Of a stretch of DNA of 64,000 nt, positions 1-10,420 are shown one piece after another. Below the pieces are notes generated by a model. That model did not search any database. It was not told the DNA's origin and worked only from the letters and a program-made list of their open reading frames with translations. The translations under genes and the position numbers were made by a program. The stretch's first letter is position 1, and the number at the start of each line of letters is the position of its first letter. The DNA comes from Actinacidiphila sp. DG2A-62 (GTDB lineage Bacteria > Actinomycetota > Actinomycetes > Streptomycetales > Streptomycetaceae): the NCBI RefSeq assembly GCF_035825295.1, contig NZ_JAYMGI010000002.1, forward strand, positions 3,105,001 to 3,169,000. The letters are read 5' to 3'.

Positions 1-1470
<1,470 letters not shown>

Positions 1471-1544
1471 GTGGGCCCATCGGCCCCAGCGCCACCGGGA
1501 AAGCGGGGCGGGGAAAGCGGGGCCGGCCCGGTGGGCCGGGGTGC

Positions 1545-2504
1545 TCAGCGTCCGCCGGGGGTCTGGTCGGGGTCGGGCCCCGCCGCGGCGGCGGACTCGC
1601 TGTAGATGTCGGGTTCGAGGTAGATCACCCGGGCGAAGGGCTCGGCGGCGCGGATGCGTTCCTCGGCGGCGTCGATGGCGCGGGCGACCTCGGTGGCGGT
1701 GTCGTCGTGCTGGACGGCGACCTTGGCGGCGACGAGGAGTTCCTCGGGGCCCAGGTGCAGGGTGCGCATGTGGATGACGCCGGTGACGGTGTCGCCGTCG
1801 ACCATGGCCGCGCGGATGCGGGCGGTGGACTCTGGGTTGGCGCCTTCGCCGATGAGCAGCGACTTGGTCTCGGCGGCCAGGACCAGGGCGATGCAGATGA
1901 GGAGGGTGCCGATGCAGAGGGTTCCGATGCCATCCCAGACACCGCTGCCGGTGCCGACCGCCAGGCCGACGCCGATCAGGGCGAGGGCGAGGCCGATCAG
2001 GGCGCCGAAGTCCTCAAGGAGGACGACGGGCAGTTCGGGGGCCTTGGCCCGGCGGATGTACTCGATCCAGGACAGGCTGCCGCGGGTGTGGTTGGACTCC
2101 TTGACGGCGGTGCGGAAGGAGGAGCCCTCGGCGATGATCGCGAAGACGAGGACGCCGACCGGCCAGTACCAGTGGTCGACGTCGTGCGGGTGGCGGATCT
2201 TCTCGTAGCCCTCGTAGAGCGCGAACATGCCGCCGACGGAGAACAGGACGATGGAGACGAGGAAGGCGTAGACGTAGCGTTCGCGGCCGTAGCCGAAGGG
2301 GTGCTCGTCGTTGGCGGCGCGCTTGGACTTCCGGGCGCCGATGAGCAGGAGGGCCTGGTTGCCGGAGTCGGCGAGGGAGTGCACGCCCTCGGCGAGCATG
2401 GACGAGGAGCCGCTGAAGGCGAAGGCCACGAACTTGGCCGCGGCGATGGCCAGGTTGGCGCTCAGCGCGGCGATGATCGCCCGGGTTCCGCCTGACGCGC
2501 TCAT
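1545..2504 (-). CDS. Cation diffusion facilitator family transporter
   Basis: Membrane antiporter expected to export divalent metals such as Zn2+, Co2+ or Mn2+ in exchange for protons. 319 residues, ATG start. Seen: an N-terminal run of membrane helices, the metal-site motif HSLADSGNQ in helix 2 (about residue 42), the loop HPFGYGRERYVYAF typical of the family, and a soluble C-terminal domain from about residue 215 (VTGVIHMRTLHLGPEELLVAAKV). Helix 5 reads LLEDFGALIG rather than the common HxxxD, as in one CDF subfamily. The metal cannot be read from the sequence. It follows ahcY by about 280 nt on the same strand side and is probably its own unit. Confidence 0.9.
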   Translation of the reverse strand: MSASGGTRAIIAALSANLAIAAAKFVAFAFSGSSSMLAEGVHSLADSGNQALLLIGARKSKRAANDEHPFGYGRERYVYAFLVSIVLFSVGGMFALYEGYEKIRHPHDVDHWYWPVGVLVFAIIAEGSSFRTAVKESNHTRGSLSWIEYIRRAKAPELPVVLLEDFGALIGLALALIGVGLAVGTGSGVWDGIGTLCIGTLLICIALVLAAETKSLLIGEGANPESTARIRAAMVDGDTVTGVIHMRTLHLGPEELLVAAKVAVQHDDTATEVARAIDAAEERIRAAEPFARVIYLEPDIYSESAAAAGPDPDQTPGGR

Positions 2505-2615
2505 AGCTGGTGGTGATCCTTCCCTCGTCCGGTGGGCTGGTACTGCGGCTGTCGCGCCAGGGGCGGGCGGCGGCTGCGGACGGTCATTCTTGCAGCCGCC
2601 GCTCCCGGGGGCGGG

Positions 2616-3833
2616 TCAGGCCGCCACGGTGGCTCGGAAGACGGTGCCTTCGCCGGTGAGTTCGACGCGTTCGGCGGCGGGGACGTAGGCGGATTCGCCG
2701 CGGCTGAGGGTGAGTCCGGGGCCGTCGTCGCCGGCGGTGCGCACCTGGGCCCGGCCGCTGGTGCACAGGAGGATCTGCGGGGTGCCGGGGCCGAGGAGTC
2801 GGGCGTCGGCGCCGGGGGCGAGGCCGTAGCGGGAGAGGCGGAACTCGTCGATGGGGGCGGCGTAGACCTCTTCGCCGTCGGGGGCGGCCTCGGGGCGGAG
2901 TACGCCGGGGTCGCCGGCTTCGAAGCGGACGATGCGCAGGAGTTCGGGTACGTCGATGTGTTTGGGGGTGAGGCCGCAGCGCAGGACGTTGTCGGAGTTG
3001 GCCATGATCTCGACGCCGAGGCCGTCGAGGTAGGCGTGCGGGACGCCGGCGCCGAGATAGAGGGCTTCGCCGGGCTGGAGCCGTACGTAGGTGAGGAGCA
3101 TGGCGGCGATCAGGCCGCGGTCGCCGGGGAAGCTGCGGGCGGCCTTGGCGTAGGCGGCGAGGTCGGCGGCGTACGGGGTGCCGGGGGTGTCGGCAAGCCG
3201 GGCGGCGGCTTCGGCGGCGGCGTGCACGGTCTCGGCGATCGCGGCGGGTTCGGCGCCGAGGACGGCGGCGAGGACCTCGCGCAGGGCCTGGTCCTCGGGG
3301 TGGGCGCGCAGGATGTCGGCGTAGGGCCGCAGGGCGTCGACGTCGAGGGACTCCAGGAGGTCGGCGGCCTCGGTGGGGTAGCGGAATCCGCACAGGCCGT
3401 CGAACGGGGAGAGCGCCACGATCATCTCGGGCTTGTGGTTGGCGTCCTTGTAGTTGCGCTCGGGGGCGTCGGCGGGGACGCCGCGGGCCTCCTCGTCGGC
3501 GAAGCCCGCCTTGGCCTGGGCGAGGTCGGGGTGGACCTGGACCGACAGGGGGGCGCCGGCGGCGAGCACCTTGAACAGGAAGGGGAGGCGGGGACCGAAG
3601 CGCTTGACGGTGGAGTCGCCGAGTTCGGCGGCGGGGTCGGCGGCGATGACGGCGTCGAGCGGGACCGGGCCGTCGCCGCGGTCGATGCGCGAGGGTGCGC
3701 CGGGGTGGGCGCCCATCCACAGTTCGGCCTGGGGCTCGCCGGTGGGCTCGGTGCCGAGGAGTTCGGGGATGGCGGTGGTGGAGCCCCAGGCGTAGGGGCG
3801 GACGGTGTTGGTGAGGCGGTTCATGCCGGTCAT
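2616..3833 (-). CDS. manA: Mannose-6-phosphate isomerase, class I
   Basis: Zinc enzyme interconverting fructose-6-phosphate and mannose-6-phosphate, the entry to GDP-mannose. 405 residues from the ATG at 3833, which overlaps the upstream SIS gene stop as ATGA and suggests translational coupling. An internal ATG at 3824 (MNRLTNTVRPYAWG) is an alternative start. Seen: YAWGSTTAIPELLG, ELWMGAHPGAPS, QVHPDLAQAKAGF and NHKPEMIVALSPF, which carry the zinc and substrate residues of type I isomerases. It lies in a block with an SIS-domain gene, a Trm112-like gene and manB, consistent with a mannose-phosphate operon. Confidence 0.95.
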   Translation of the reverse strand: MTGMNRLTNTVRPYAWGSTTAIPELLGTEPTGEPQAELWMGAHPGAPSRIDRGDGPVPLDAVIAADPAAELGDSTVKRFGPRLPFLFKVLAAGAPLSVQVHPDLAQAKAGFADEEARGVPADAPERNYKDANHKPEMIVALSPFDGLCGFRYPTEAADLLESLDVDALRPYADILRAHPEDQALREVLAAVLGAEPAAIAETVHAAAEAAARLADTPGTPYAADLAAYAKAARSFPGDRGLIAAMLLTYVRLQPGEALYLGAGVPHAYLDGLGVEIMANSDNVLRCGLTPKHIDVPELLRIVRFEAGDPGVLRPEAAPDGEEVYAAPIDEFRLSRYGLAPGADARLLGPGTPQILLCTSGRAQVRTAGDDGPGLTLSRGESAYVPAAERVELTGEGTVFRATVAA

Positions 3834-5004
3834 GGTCTTTCGGTCGTGGCGACGGCCAGGTAAACGGCTGCGAAGTCCGTCAGGGCCAGGAGTTCGGCGG
3901 CGGTGTCGAGGGGGCTGCCGCCGGCTGCGGTGATCTCGCTGAGCGGGGTGTCGTGGGCGTATGCCTGCTCGCGGGCCGCGGGGGCGGCCGACCCGGACCG
4001 GTCGGCGGCCTCCTGGACCAGGACGATGCGCAGCCGCAGGCCGGCGGAGTCCTCGACGCGGTCGCGGAAGAAGTCGTCGGGGTCGGCGGCCAGGGCGGCG
4101 GCGCCGGCCTGGAGGGGGCCGTGGACGGTGAGGGCGGCGGGCAGTTCGGCGGCGAGGGCCGGGCGGCCGGCGCGGGCGCCCAGGACGGTGGCGAACCGGC
4201 GGGCGGCGGCGCCGGCGACGCGGCCCTGGCTCCACAGCAGCGGGAGGGATTCGTCGAGTTCGGCGGCGAGCGTCTTGGCCGGGTTGGTGTAGGTGGCGAC
4301 GGCGGGGCCGCAGCGGGCGGCGACCTCGTCCAGCCGGTCGGCGACCTGGGCGAGGGCGTCGGCCGGTGCGCTGAGCAGGCCGAGGCGGTCGGTGAGGGCG
4401 AGCAGCGGGACGAGCAGCGCCCACAGCGCCCCGGGGTCGAAGTCGGCGCCGGAGTCCGCGCCGCGCGCCGTGTCAGACGCCGTGTCAGGGCGTGCGGCGG
4501 CACCGCCGGAGGCGCCGTCGGCGGCGGCGAAGGGGAGGGCGAGTCCGCGTACCTGCTCGACGGCCTCGGCCAGCGGCGTCTTGGCCGGGGCGACGGCGCA
4601 GGCGGTGCAGCCGCGGCGGTAGGCCTGCTCGACCAGGTCGGTCAGGCCCTGCTCGGTGCCCTGGGTGGTGGTCAGGAGCAGCAGGTCGAGGGGCCGGCCC
4701 AGCCGGGGAGGGTCCAGCGGGACTGCGCGGGCGTGGGTCCGGTGGGCGGCAGGAGTTCGATCGGGAAGGCGCCGGCGGCCAGGGCGGAGAGCAGGTCGGC
4801 GACGGCGGCGGCTTCCGGGCCGCTGCCGGCGATCAGCACGCCGCGCGGCCTGCCGTCGGGGTTCAGCGCCGGGACGCCGGCCTCGTCGGCGAGCCGCAGC
4901 GCGGTGCGGACCCGGGCGCCGCCCGAGGCGGTGGCGCGCAGCAGCCCCCGTGCGTCCGCTCGGGCGAGCGCTTCGGGGTCCTCCAGCAGCGACTCGTCGA
5001 ACAC
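3830..5004 (-). CDS. SIS-domain phosphosugar isomerase-like protein (reading frame broken near 4690)
   Basis: Relative of bacterial bifunctional phosphoglucose/phosphomannose isomerases (SIS plus PGI C-terminal domain). A GTG at 5004 sits 7 nt after GGAGG and opens MFDESLLEDPEALARAD. This frame runs to GWAGPSTCCS and stops, while the expected continuation PLDLLLLTTTQGTEQG lies in the next frame. Adding one base to the C run at 4693-4690 joins both halves into about 391 residues. Either a sequencing error or a recent frameshift; the two halves show no other decay. It overlaps manA by 4 nt. Confidence 0.8.
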
Positions 5005-5288
5005 GGTGGGACCTCCCGGTCGGATGCGGACTGATTCGGCTGGGATGTGCGGGGGTCTGGCGATGGACGCGACGGCGGTGTGCGGAGCCCGGGACGGGCG
5101 GGTGCGGCGGCGCGGCGGGGGGCGTGGGCACACCGCGCGGCCCTCGCGTGCGCCGCAGGCCCGGGGCGTACCGGAGCAGCCGGCTTCGGCGTGCCGCGTG
5201 CGACGGGCCCGGCGCGGACGGCCGCCGGGACTCCCGGGTGCGGGCGTCCCGGCACGGCGGGCGCCTGCCCCGGCGGGTCAGGCGCCCG

Positions 5289-5468
5289 TCAGGCCGGCCG
5301 GCGGGCCTCGTCGACCAGCAGGACCGGGATCTCGTCGCGCACGGGGTAGGCCAGACCGCAGGAGTCGGAGGTGCAGACGAGTTCGTTCGCGTCGGCGTCC
5401 TCGCGCAGCGGGGCGTGGCAGGCCGGGCAGGCCAGGATCTCCAGCAGGCTGGGCTCGACGAGCGGCAT
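5289..5468 (-). CDS. Trm112-like small zinc-ribbon protein
   Basis: 59-residue protein beginning MPLVEPSLLEILACPACH. It has two Cys pairs, CPACH and CTSDSCG, followed by LAYPVRDEIPVLL, the pattern of the Trm112/YcaR family. Trm112 proteins are small zinc-binding partners, best known as activators of methyltransferases; the bacterial role is unclear. It lies between the SIS gene and manB on the same strand, a position I recall as common in Streptomyces. Confidence 0.9.
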   Translation of the reverse strand: MPLVEPSLLEILACPACHAPLREDADANELVCTSDSCGLAYPVRDEIPVLLVDEARRPA

Positions 5469-5856
5469 GGCGGCGTCCTCCGGACGGGTACGGCGGGGCA
5501 GTCGGCGGCGCGCCGGCCGCCCGTGGTGCGGGCGGCGGGCCGGCCGCCGGTCCCGTGGCGCTGGGCCGGTGCCGACGGCGTCGTGTCCGCTCCCTCAGCC
5601 TATAGCCAGCAGCTCACCGCCTGCCCGCCGCCGTCCCCGGCGGTCCCGCGCGCCCGGCCGCGGCACCCGGTGCTCCCGCCCGGCGCCTGGCGCCCCGCAC
5701 CCCGCGCCGACGCCCGACCCCCGGGACCCCACACCCGCCGCATCCGCATCGCCGCATCCGCATCGGCCGGGACGCACCCCGTCCCCGCGCACCCGGGGCC
5801 CCGGCACCCGGCACCCGGCACTCCCGACGTGCCCCGCGGGACGCGCCCGCCCCGCG
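5469..5856. other. 388-bp gap between the Trm112-like gene and manB
   Basis: GC-rich, with no convincing gene. It contains a 14-bp unit repeated in tandem at 5737-5764 (GCCGCATCCGCATC twice) and short CACCCGG-type repeats near 5790-5822. It may hold the promoter for the Trm112-like gene, but no clear -35/-10 pair is visible. Confidence 0.5.
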
Positions 5857-7335
5857 CTACCCGCGGACGATCGTCAGGACCTCGTCGCGGATGCGGGCCA
5901 CCGTCGCGTCGTCGCGGGCCTCGACGTTGAGGCGCAGCAGCGGCTCGGTGTTGGAGGCGCGCAGGTTGAACCACCAGTCGGCGCCGCTGACGGTGAGGCC
6001 GTCCAGGTCGTCGAAGGTGACGCCGTCGCGGCCGGTGTAGGCGGCGCGGACCGCGGCGGTGCGCGCCTCCTGGTCGGCGACCGTGCTGTTGATCTCGCCC
6101 GAGGCGGCGTAGCGGTCGTACGCGGCGACCAGCGTGGACAGCGGGCCGTCCTGGCCGCCGAGCGCGGCCAGCAGGTGGAGCGCGGCGAGCATGCCGGTGT
6201 CGGCGTTCCAGAAGTCGCGGAAGTAGTAGTGCGCGGAGTGCTCGCCGCCGAAGATCGCGCCGGCCGCGGCCATCTCCTGCTTGATGAAGGAGTGGCCGAC
6301 GCGGGTGCGGACCGCGGTGCCGCCGTGCTCGGCGACGACCTCGGGCACGGTGCGGGAGGTGATGAGGTTGTGGATGACGACGCCGCCGGGGTTCCGGGCC
6401 AGTTCGCGGGCGGCGACCAGCGCGGTCACCGCCGACGGGGACACCGGCTCGCCGCGCTCGTCCACGGCGAAACAGCGGTCGGCGTCGCCGTCGAAGGCGA
6501 GCCCGATGTCGGCGCCGGTCTCGCGCACCCTGGCCTGGAGGTCGACGAGGTTCTTCGGGTCGAGCGGGTTGGCCTCGTGGTTGGGGAAGGTGCCGTCCAG
6601 CTCGAAGTACATCGGCACCAGGTCCACCGGCAGGCCCGCCAACACGGTGGGGACGGTGTGGCCGCCCATGCCGTTGCCCGCGTCCACGACCACCTTCAGC
6701 GGGCGGATGCCGGACAGGTCGACCAGGGAGCGCAGGAAGTCGGCGTAGTCGCCGAGGACGTCGCGCGAGGTGATCGTGCCGGGCGCGGCGCCGGCCCGTG
6801 CGCCGCCGCCGGCCCCGGACTCGGCCGCCGGCCCCGTCCCGGCCCCGGACCCGACCCCCAGCCCCGTCCCGGCTCCAGACTCGGCCGCCGGCCCCGTCCC
6901 GGTCCCGGACCCGGCCTCGGGCAGCCCGGTCCCGCTCCACTCCTCGACCAGCGCGCGGATCTCCGCGAGTCCGGTGTCGCGGCCGATCGGCGCGGCGCCC
7001 GCGCGGCACATCTTGATGCCGTTGTACTGCGCGGGGTTGTGGCTCGCGGTGAACATCGCGCCGGGCAGGCCCAGCGACCCGCTGGCGAAGTACAGCTCGT
7101 CGGTGGAGCACAGGCCGATCTCGGTGACGTCGGCGCCGCGGGAGGCCGCGCCCCGCGCGAAGGCCCGCGACAGGCCGGGCGAGGACGGCCGCATGTCGTG
7201 GCCGACGACGATCGCCGCCGCGCCGGTGACCGTGGCGAAGGCCGCGCCGAACAGCTCGGCGAGCGGCTCGTCCCACTGGTCGGGTACGACGCCGCGCACG
7301 TCGTACGCCTTGACGATCTGCGACAGGTCGGCCAC
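5857..7335 (-). CDS. manB: Phosphomannomutase/phosphoglucomutase
   Basis: Converts mannose-6-phosphate to mannose-1-phosphate (and often the glucose equivalents). 492 residues, GTG start at 7335 after GAGGTG. Seen: the phosphoserine loop TASHNPAQYNG with Ser98, the metal loop DGDADRCF, the sugar loop GEHSAHYYFRDFWN, and the phosphate-binding domain near RASNTEPLLRLN. The protein is longer than usual because of a Gly/Ala-rich linker at about residues 137-186, made of 10-residue repeats such as GTGPAAESGA and encoded by a 30-bp tandem repeat (6811-6920). The linker falls between domains 1 and 2 and probably does not destroy activity. Confidence 0.94.
   Translation of the reverse strand: MADLSQIVKAYDVRGVVPDQWDEPLAELFGAAFATVTGAAAIVVGHDMRPSSPGLSRAFARGAASRGADVTEIGLCSTDELYFASGSLGLPGAMFTASHNPAQYNGIKMCRAGAAPIGRDTGLAEIRALVEEWSGTGLPEAGSGTGTGPAAESGAGTGLGVGSGAGTGPAAESGAGGGARAGAAPGTITSRDVLGDYADFLRSLVDLSGIRPLKVVVDAGNGMGGHTVPTVLAGLPVDLVPMYFELDGTFPNHEANPLDPKNLVDLQARVRETGADIGLAFDGDADRCFAVDERGEPVSPSAVTALVAARELARNPGGVVIHNLITSRTVPEVVAEHGGTAVRTRVGHSFIKQEMAAAGAIFGGEHSAHYYFRDFWNADTGMLAALHLLAALGGQDGPLSTLVAAYDRYAASGEINSTVADQEARTAAVRAAYTGRDGVTFDDLDGLTVSGADWWFNLRASNTEPLLRLNVEARDDATVARIRDEVLTIVRG
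6811..6920. repeat. 30-bp minisatellite inside manB
   Basis: Units starting at 6811, 6841, 6871 and 6901 share the pattern GGCCCCGGAC followed by a variable block and GCCCCGTCCC. Each encodes ten residues of the Gly/Ala-rich linker, so copy-number change would keep the reading frame. Confidence 0.8.
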
Positions 7336-7419
7336 GGAGCACCTCGGATTGCACGGGTTCGGACAGGTCGGAAAACGCGTTCCACAACCTACCGAACGCC
7401 CCGCGCGGCTCCGGCGTGG

Positions 7420-7791
7420 CTACGGCTCGGGTGACCGCAGCACCCGCAGGTGGCCGCGCCTGGCGACCTCCAGGGGGTCGATGTCGCGCGCGCCGGGGCC
7501 GTTCTGGGAGCGCTCCTGCGGACGGGCGGCCTCGCGGACCGCGTTGGCCAGCGCCTCCAGGTCGTCGCCGCTCGGGCGGACCGGTCCGGTGTCCGTGGCG
7601 AGCCGTACGACCTCCCAGCCGCGCGGCGCGGTGAGCCGCTCGGAGTGCTCCGAGCACAGGTCGTAGCAGTGCGGCTCCGCGTACGTCGCGAGGGGGCCGA
7701 GCACCGCGGTGGAGTCCGCGTAGACGTACGTCAGCGTCGCGACGGCGGGGCGGCCGCAAGCGGTGCGCGAACAGCGACGTACAGGGCTCAC
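7420..7791 (-). CDS. DUF3499 family protein
   Basis: Conserved actinobacterial protein of unknown function. Seen: RRCSRTACGRPAVATLTYVY, then DSTAVLGPLATYAEPHCYDL and CSEHSERLTAPRGWEVVRL; the paired Cys and His residues suggest a metal-binding knuckle. The GTG at 7791 gives 123 residues. The frame stays open further upstream and encodes SRRGPLKSAVPSNLV, which I remember as part of homologues, so the true start may be further 5' with a base missing. It sits upstream of manB on the same strand. Confidence 0.82.
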   Translation of the reverse strand: MSPVRRCSRTACGRPAVATLTYVYADSTAVLGPLATYAEPHCYDLCSEHSERLTAPRGWEVVRLATDTGPVRPSGDDLEALANAVREAARPQERSQNGPGARDIDPLEVARRGHLRVLRSPEP

Positions 7792-8088
7792 GAGGTTGGA
7801 CGGTACCGCACTCTTGAGCGGGCCGCGACGACTCGCCGCTCCGTCACCCGGTCGTGTCGCGCCGCGCCGATCGGAACCGTCTCCTCCACTATCGCCTGGC
7901 TGACCTGCGAGGACGCCGTTCGGGCGACAAGGGTGTACCGCCGGTAAGGGAAACCTCACCGGTCGCCTGGGCGTCGACTTCGGTCGGCAGGTGGCGCATA
8001 TCCGTCACTTCGGTGGCCGGATGCGGTCTGCGCGCGGGCCGCGGCGCAGCCGGTCGGCGGCCTGTCCAGCGGCTTTTCGGCGGCCCTT

Positions 8089-8195
8089 GCGACGGCTCAA
8101 ACGACGGCCCAAACGACGGCCGTACGACGGCCCACGCGACCGCCCATACGACCGCCCACGCGACCGCCCACGCGACCGCCCACGCGACGGCCTTG
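8089..8195. repeat. 12-bp tandem repeat array, nine units
   Basis: Units are variants of GCGACCGCCCAC (eight of 12 bp, one of 11 bp), running from GCGACGGCTCAA to GCGACGGCCTTG. Not inside a recognised gene. Confidence 0.85.
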
Positions 8196-8339
8196 CGCCA
8201 GCTTTTCCGGCGGCCCCGGGCGCGGTCCTTCCGACAGCCCGCCCGTCAGCCCCCTCCCACTGCCCGTTCCTCCGCCCGTTCCACAGCACTTTCGGCGACA
8301 ACGGCACGATCCGCTGCTGTGCGGGGCTGCGGCGAGGAC

Positions 8340-8345
8340 TAGGCT
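8340..8345 (+). promoter_or_regulatory. -10 element of a leaderless promoter
   Basis: TAGGCT ends 7 nt before the ATG at 8353, so transcription should begin at or next to the start codon. No Shine-Dalgarno sequence is present. Confidence 0.6.
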
Positions 8346-8352
8346 CACGCTG

Positions 8353-8805
8353 ATGGACAGCTCGGCACCCACCCCCGCGACCCCGCCCGCGCCGCGTCCG
8401 CGTCACCGCGACCGCCACGGCCGGGGGATGCGCGGTCCCATCGCGCCTCCGCAGGTCCCGCTGGCGCTCAGCCGGGCGGACGCCTTCGACGATCTGGTGC
8501 GGGACGCCGCGGACCGGCTGGAGCGGCGCTGGCCGCAGCTGGCCGACGTGGAGTTCGCCGTGCAGGAGGTGCCCTGGCCGCAGGACGGCCTGTCCTCGGA
8601 CGGCGAGCCGGTGCCGCTCGGCCGCCTGATCAGCGCGGCCAAGGACCGGCCGAGCCGGATCGTGGTCTACCGGCGGCCGGTCGAGATCCGCGCCAAGAGC
8701 CGCGACGAGCGCGCGCTGCTGGTGCACGAGGTCGTGGTGGAGCAGGTCGCCGAGCTGCTCGGCCTGTCCCCGGAGAACGTCGACCCGAAGTACGGCGAGG
8801 ACTGA
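8353..8805 (+). CDS. Metallopeptidase-family (zincin-like) protein lacking the second His
   Basis: 150 residues, related to the zincin-1 family of small putative metallopeptidases. After a Pro/Arg-rich start, the domain begins near residue 38 (ALSRADAFDDLVRDAADRLE) and ends ELLGLSPENVDPKYGED. At the place where related proteins have HExxH, it reads HEVVVEQVAE: the first His and Glu are present but the second His is missing. I recall the same in other Streptomyces copies, so catalysis is doubtful. The start is set by the leaderless -10 at 8340. Confidence 0.85.
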   Translation: MDSSAPTPATPPAPRPRHRDRHGRGMRGPIAPPQVPLALSRADAFDDLVRDAADRLERRWPQLADVEFAVQEVPWPQDGLSSDGEPVPLGRLISAAKDRPSRIVVYRRPVEIRAKSRDERALLVHEVVVEQVAELLGLSPENVDPKYGED

Positions 8806-8827
8806 CCCCGGCGCCTGTCCCGCCCAC

Positions 8828-10420
8828 CTACCGGTTGAGGATCCGCAGGTCGGACTCCGTGTCCGGGACGGCGACCAGGCCGCGGTCGTCCGGCATCGGC
8901 TGGATCGTGAACATCGGCACCCCGCCCGCCGGCAGCTCCAGTGTCCGCGAGGCGTAGACCGTGCCGCTGTCCGCGGTCGGCTCGACGGTCACCGCGAAGG
9001 CGCCCTTGCCGCCGCCGGGCTGATCGGGCGCCATGGACAGCGTGGCGCCCGGCTTGACGACGACGGTCCTGGTCATGGGGGTGCCGCCGCCGGAGCCCGC
9101 GGACGAGGTGACCTTCACCGTGGCGCTCTTGCCGACCGCGGTCAGCGAGAGCGTCGAGCCCTTGGAGCGGTTGTCCGCGGCGGTGGCGCGGGTGCCGACC
9201 GGCGGGGTCGCCGGCAGGAACGCCAGCTCATGGGAGCTGCCCTTGCCTCGGGTGACGAGCAGCGCGGCGACCACCGGCTCCGCGCTGTGCACGGTGCTGG
9301 AGCCCAGGATCAGCGACCCGGCGTCGCCCTTGGTGAGGTCGCCGAGGTCGACGCCGGTGGTCATGCCGCTCTTGACGTGCAGCGTCTCGTGGCCGGCCGG
9401 GGTGATCGGGCCGGTGGAGGTGGCCAGCTTGAGCGTCAGGTCGGCGTCGTCCGAGCCGGTGGCGAAGGCGATCAGGCGTACGTCGGTGGCGTCCTTGGGG
9501 ATGCCGGGCATGACCAGCGAGGTCGCCGGGTCCGCGGCGGCCGGCAGCCAGTCGCCGCCCTTGCCCGCGGCGGTGGCCTGGACCGCCGCGCCCACCCGGC
9601 CGCTGCGCGCGACCACGTGCACGGTCAGGTCCTGCGCCTTCTCGGCGACCAGGGTGGACAGCAGCACCGCCACGGACTCGCCGCCGGGGACCGTGACGCC
9701 GTCGCCGGTGGCCGCCTTCAGCTGGCCGTCCTTGCCGTACAGCTGGACGTCCACGACCGCGGTGCCCTCGTCGGGGTTGACCAGGTGCAGGTAGTCCTGG
9801 CGGCCGTCCGCGGTGCTCGCGCCGGGGAACCAGAACTCGCTGTCGGGCACCAGGCACGACGTGCCGAACAGGCCGCGCCCGCTGCCGGAGTCGACGACGG
9901 TGGTCTGCTGGACGGTCCAGCCGGGCGCGAGCGGGCCGTCCGCGGTGCCGATGAGGGCCGGCGCGTCGGCCTTGTCGGTGGTCGTGGTGACCGGCATGCC
10001 CGGCGCGGTGAGCGGTGTCAGCGGCTTCGCCTTGGGGGTGGTCGGCACGAGCGTCGCCCTGGCCGCCGAGCCGGACCCGGAGCCGTCGTCCGAGCCCGAC
10101 GCGCCCGTGCCGTCCGAGCCGGACCCGCCCGTGCCGTCCGAGCCGGACCCGCCCGAGCCGTCCGAGCCGGACCCGCCCGACCCGGCGTCCGACGCCGAGC
10201 CGGAGCCCGTGCCCGCCGGGGTGAACGACGTGTACGTGGTCGTCGCGAACTCCGACGACGACGGCTGCGGGCACAGCAGCGTGCTGCGCTGCACCGGGAG
10301 CCGTGCGGCCGAGCCCGCGGGCGCCGCGTCGGAGTCGTTGCCGCCGGTGAGCGAGGCCGCGCCGGTCAGGACGACGAGCGCGGCGACGGCGCCGGCCAGG
10401 GAGATGGTGCTGCGGTTCAC
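8828..10420 (-). CDS. DUF5719 family secreted protein
   Basis: 530 residues. An N-terminal signal or anchor helix (ISLAGAVAALVVLTGAASL) is followed by a Ser/Gly/Asp-rich repeat linker (about residues 75-120, units like GSGSDGTG) and a long extracellular beta-rich part with VVDVQLYGKDGQ and TRTVVVKPG. Function unknown. Its GTG start overlaps the stop of the large glycosyltransferase as GTGA, so the two are translated together, which suggests a shared job at the cell surface. Confidence 0.88.
   Translation of the reverse strand: MNRSTISLAGAVAALVVLTGAASLTGGNDSDAAPAGSAARLPVQRSTLLCPQPSSSEFATTTYTSFTPAGTGSGSASDAGSGGSGSDGSGGSGSDGTGGSGSDGTGASGSDDGSGSGSAARATLVPTTPKAKPLTPLTAPGMPVTTTTDKADAPALIGTADGPLAPGWTVQQTTVVDSGSGRGLFGTSCLVPDSEFWFPGASTADGRQDYLHLVNPDEGTAVVDVQLYGKDGQLKAATGDGVTVPGGESVAVLLSTLVAEKAQDLTVHVVARSGRVGAAVQATAAGKGGDWLPAAADPATSLVMPGIPKDATDVRLIAFATGSDDADLTLKLATSTGPITPAGHETLHVKSGMTTGVDLGDLTKGDAGSLILGSSTVHSAEPVVAALLVTRGKGSSHELAFLPATPPVGTRATAADNRSKGSTLSLTAVGKSATVKVTSSAGSGGGTPMTRTVVVKPGATLSMAPDQPGGGKGAFAVTVEPTADSGTVYASRTLELPAGGVPMFTIQPMPDDRGLVAVPDTESDLRILNR

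Larger units (their letters stand above)
7792..8352. other. 561-bp divergent intergenic region
   Basis: Separates DUF3499 (minus) from the zincin-like gene (plus). It holds a 12-bp tandem repeat (8089-8195) and, just before the plus-strand gene, the -10-like hexamer TAGGCT (8340-8345). No further gene is convincing. Confidence 0.6.

Noticed and set aside
8089..8195. CRISPR array
   Set aside because: The repeats are 12 bp with no spacers, and no cas genes are present.
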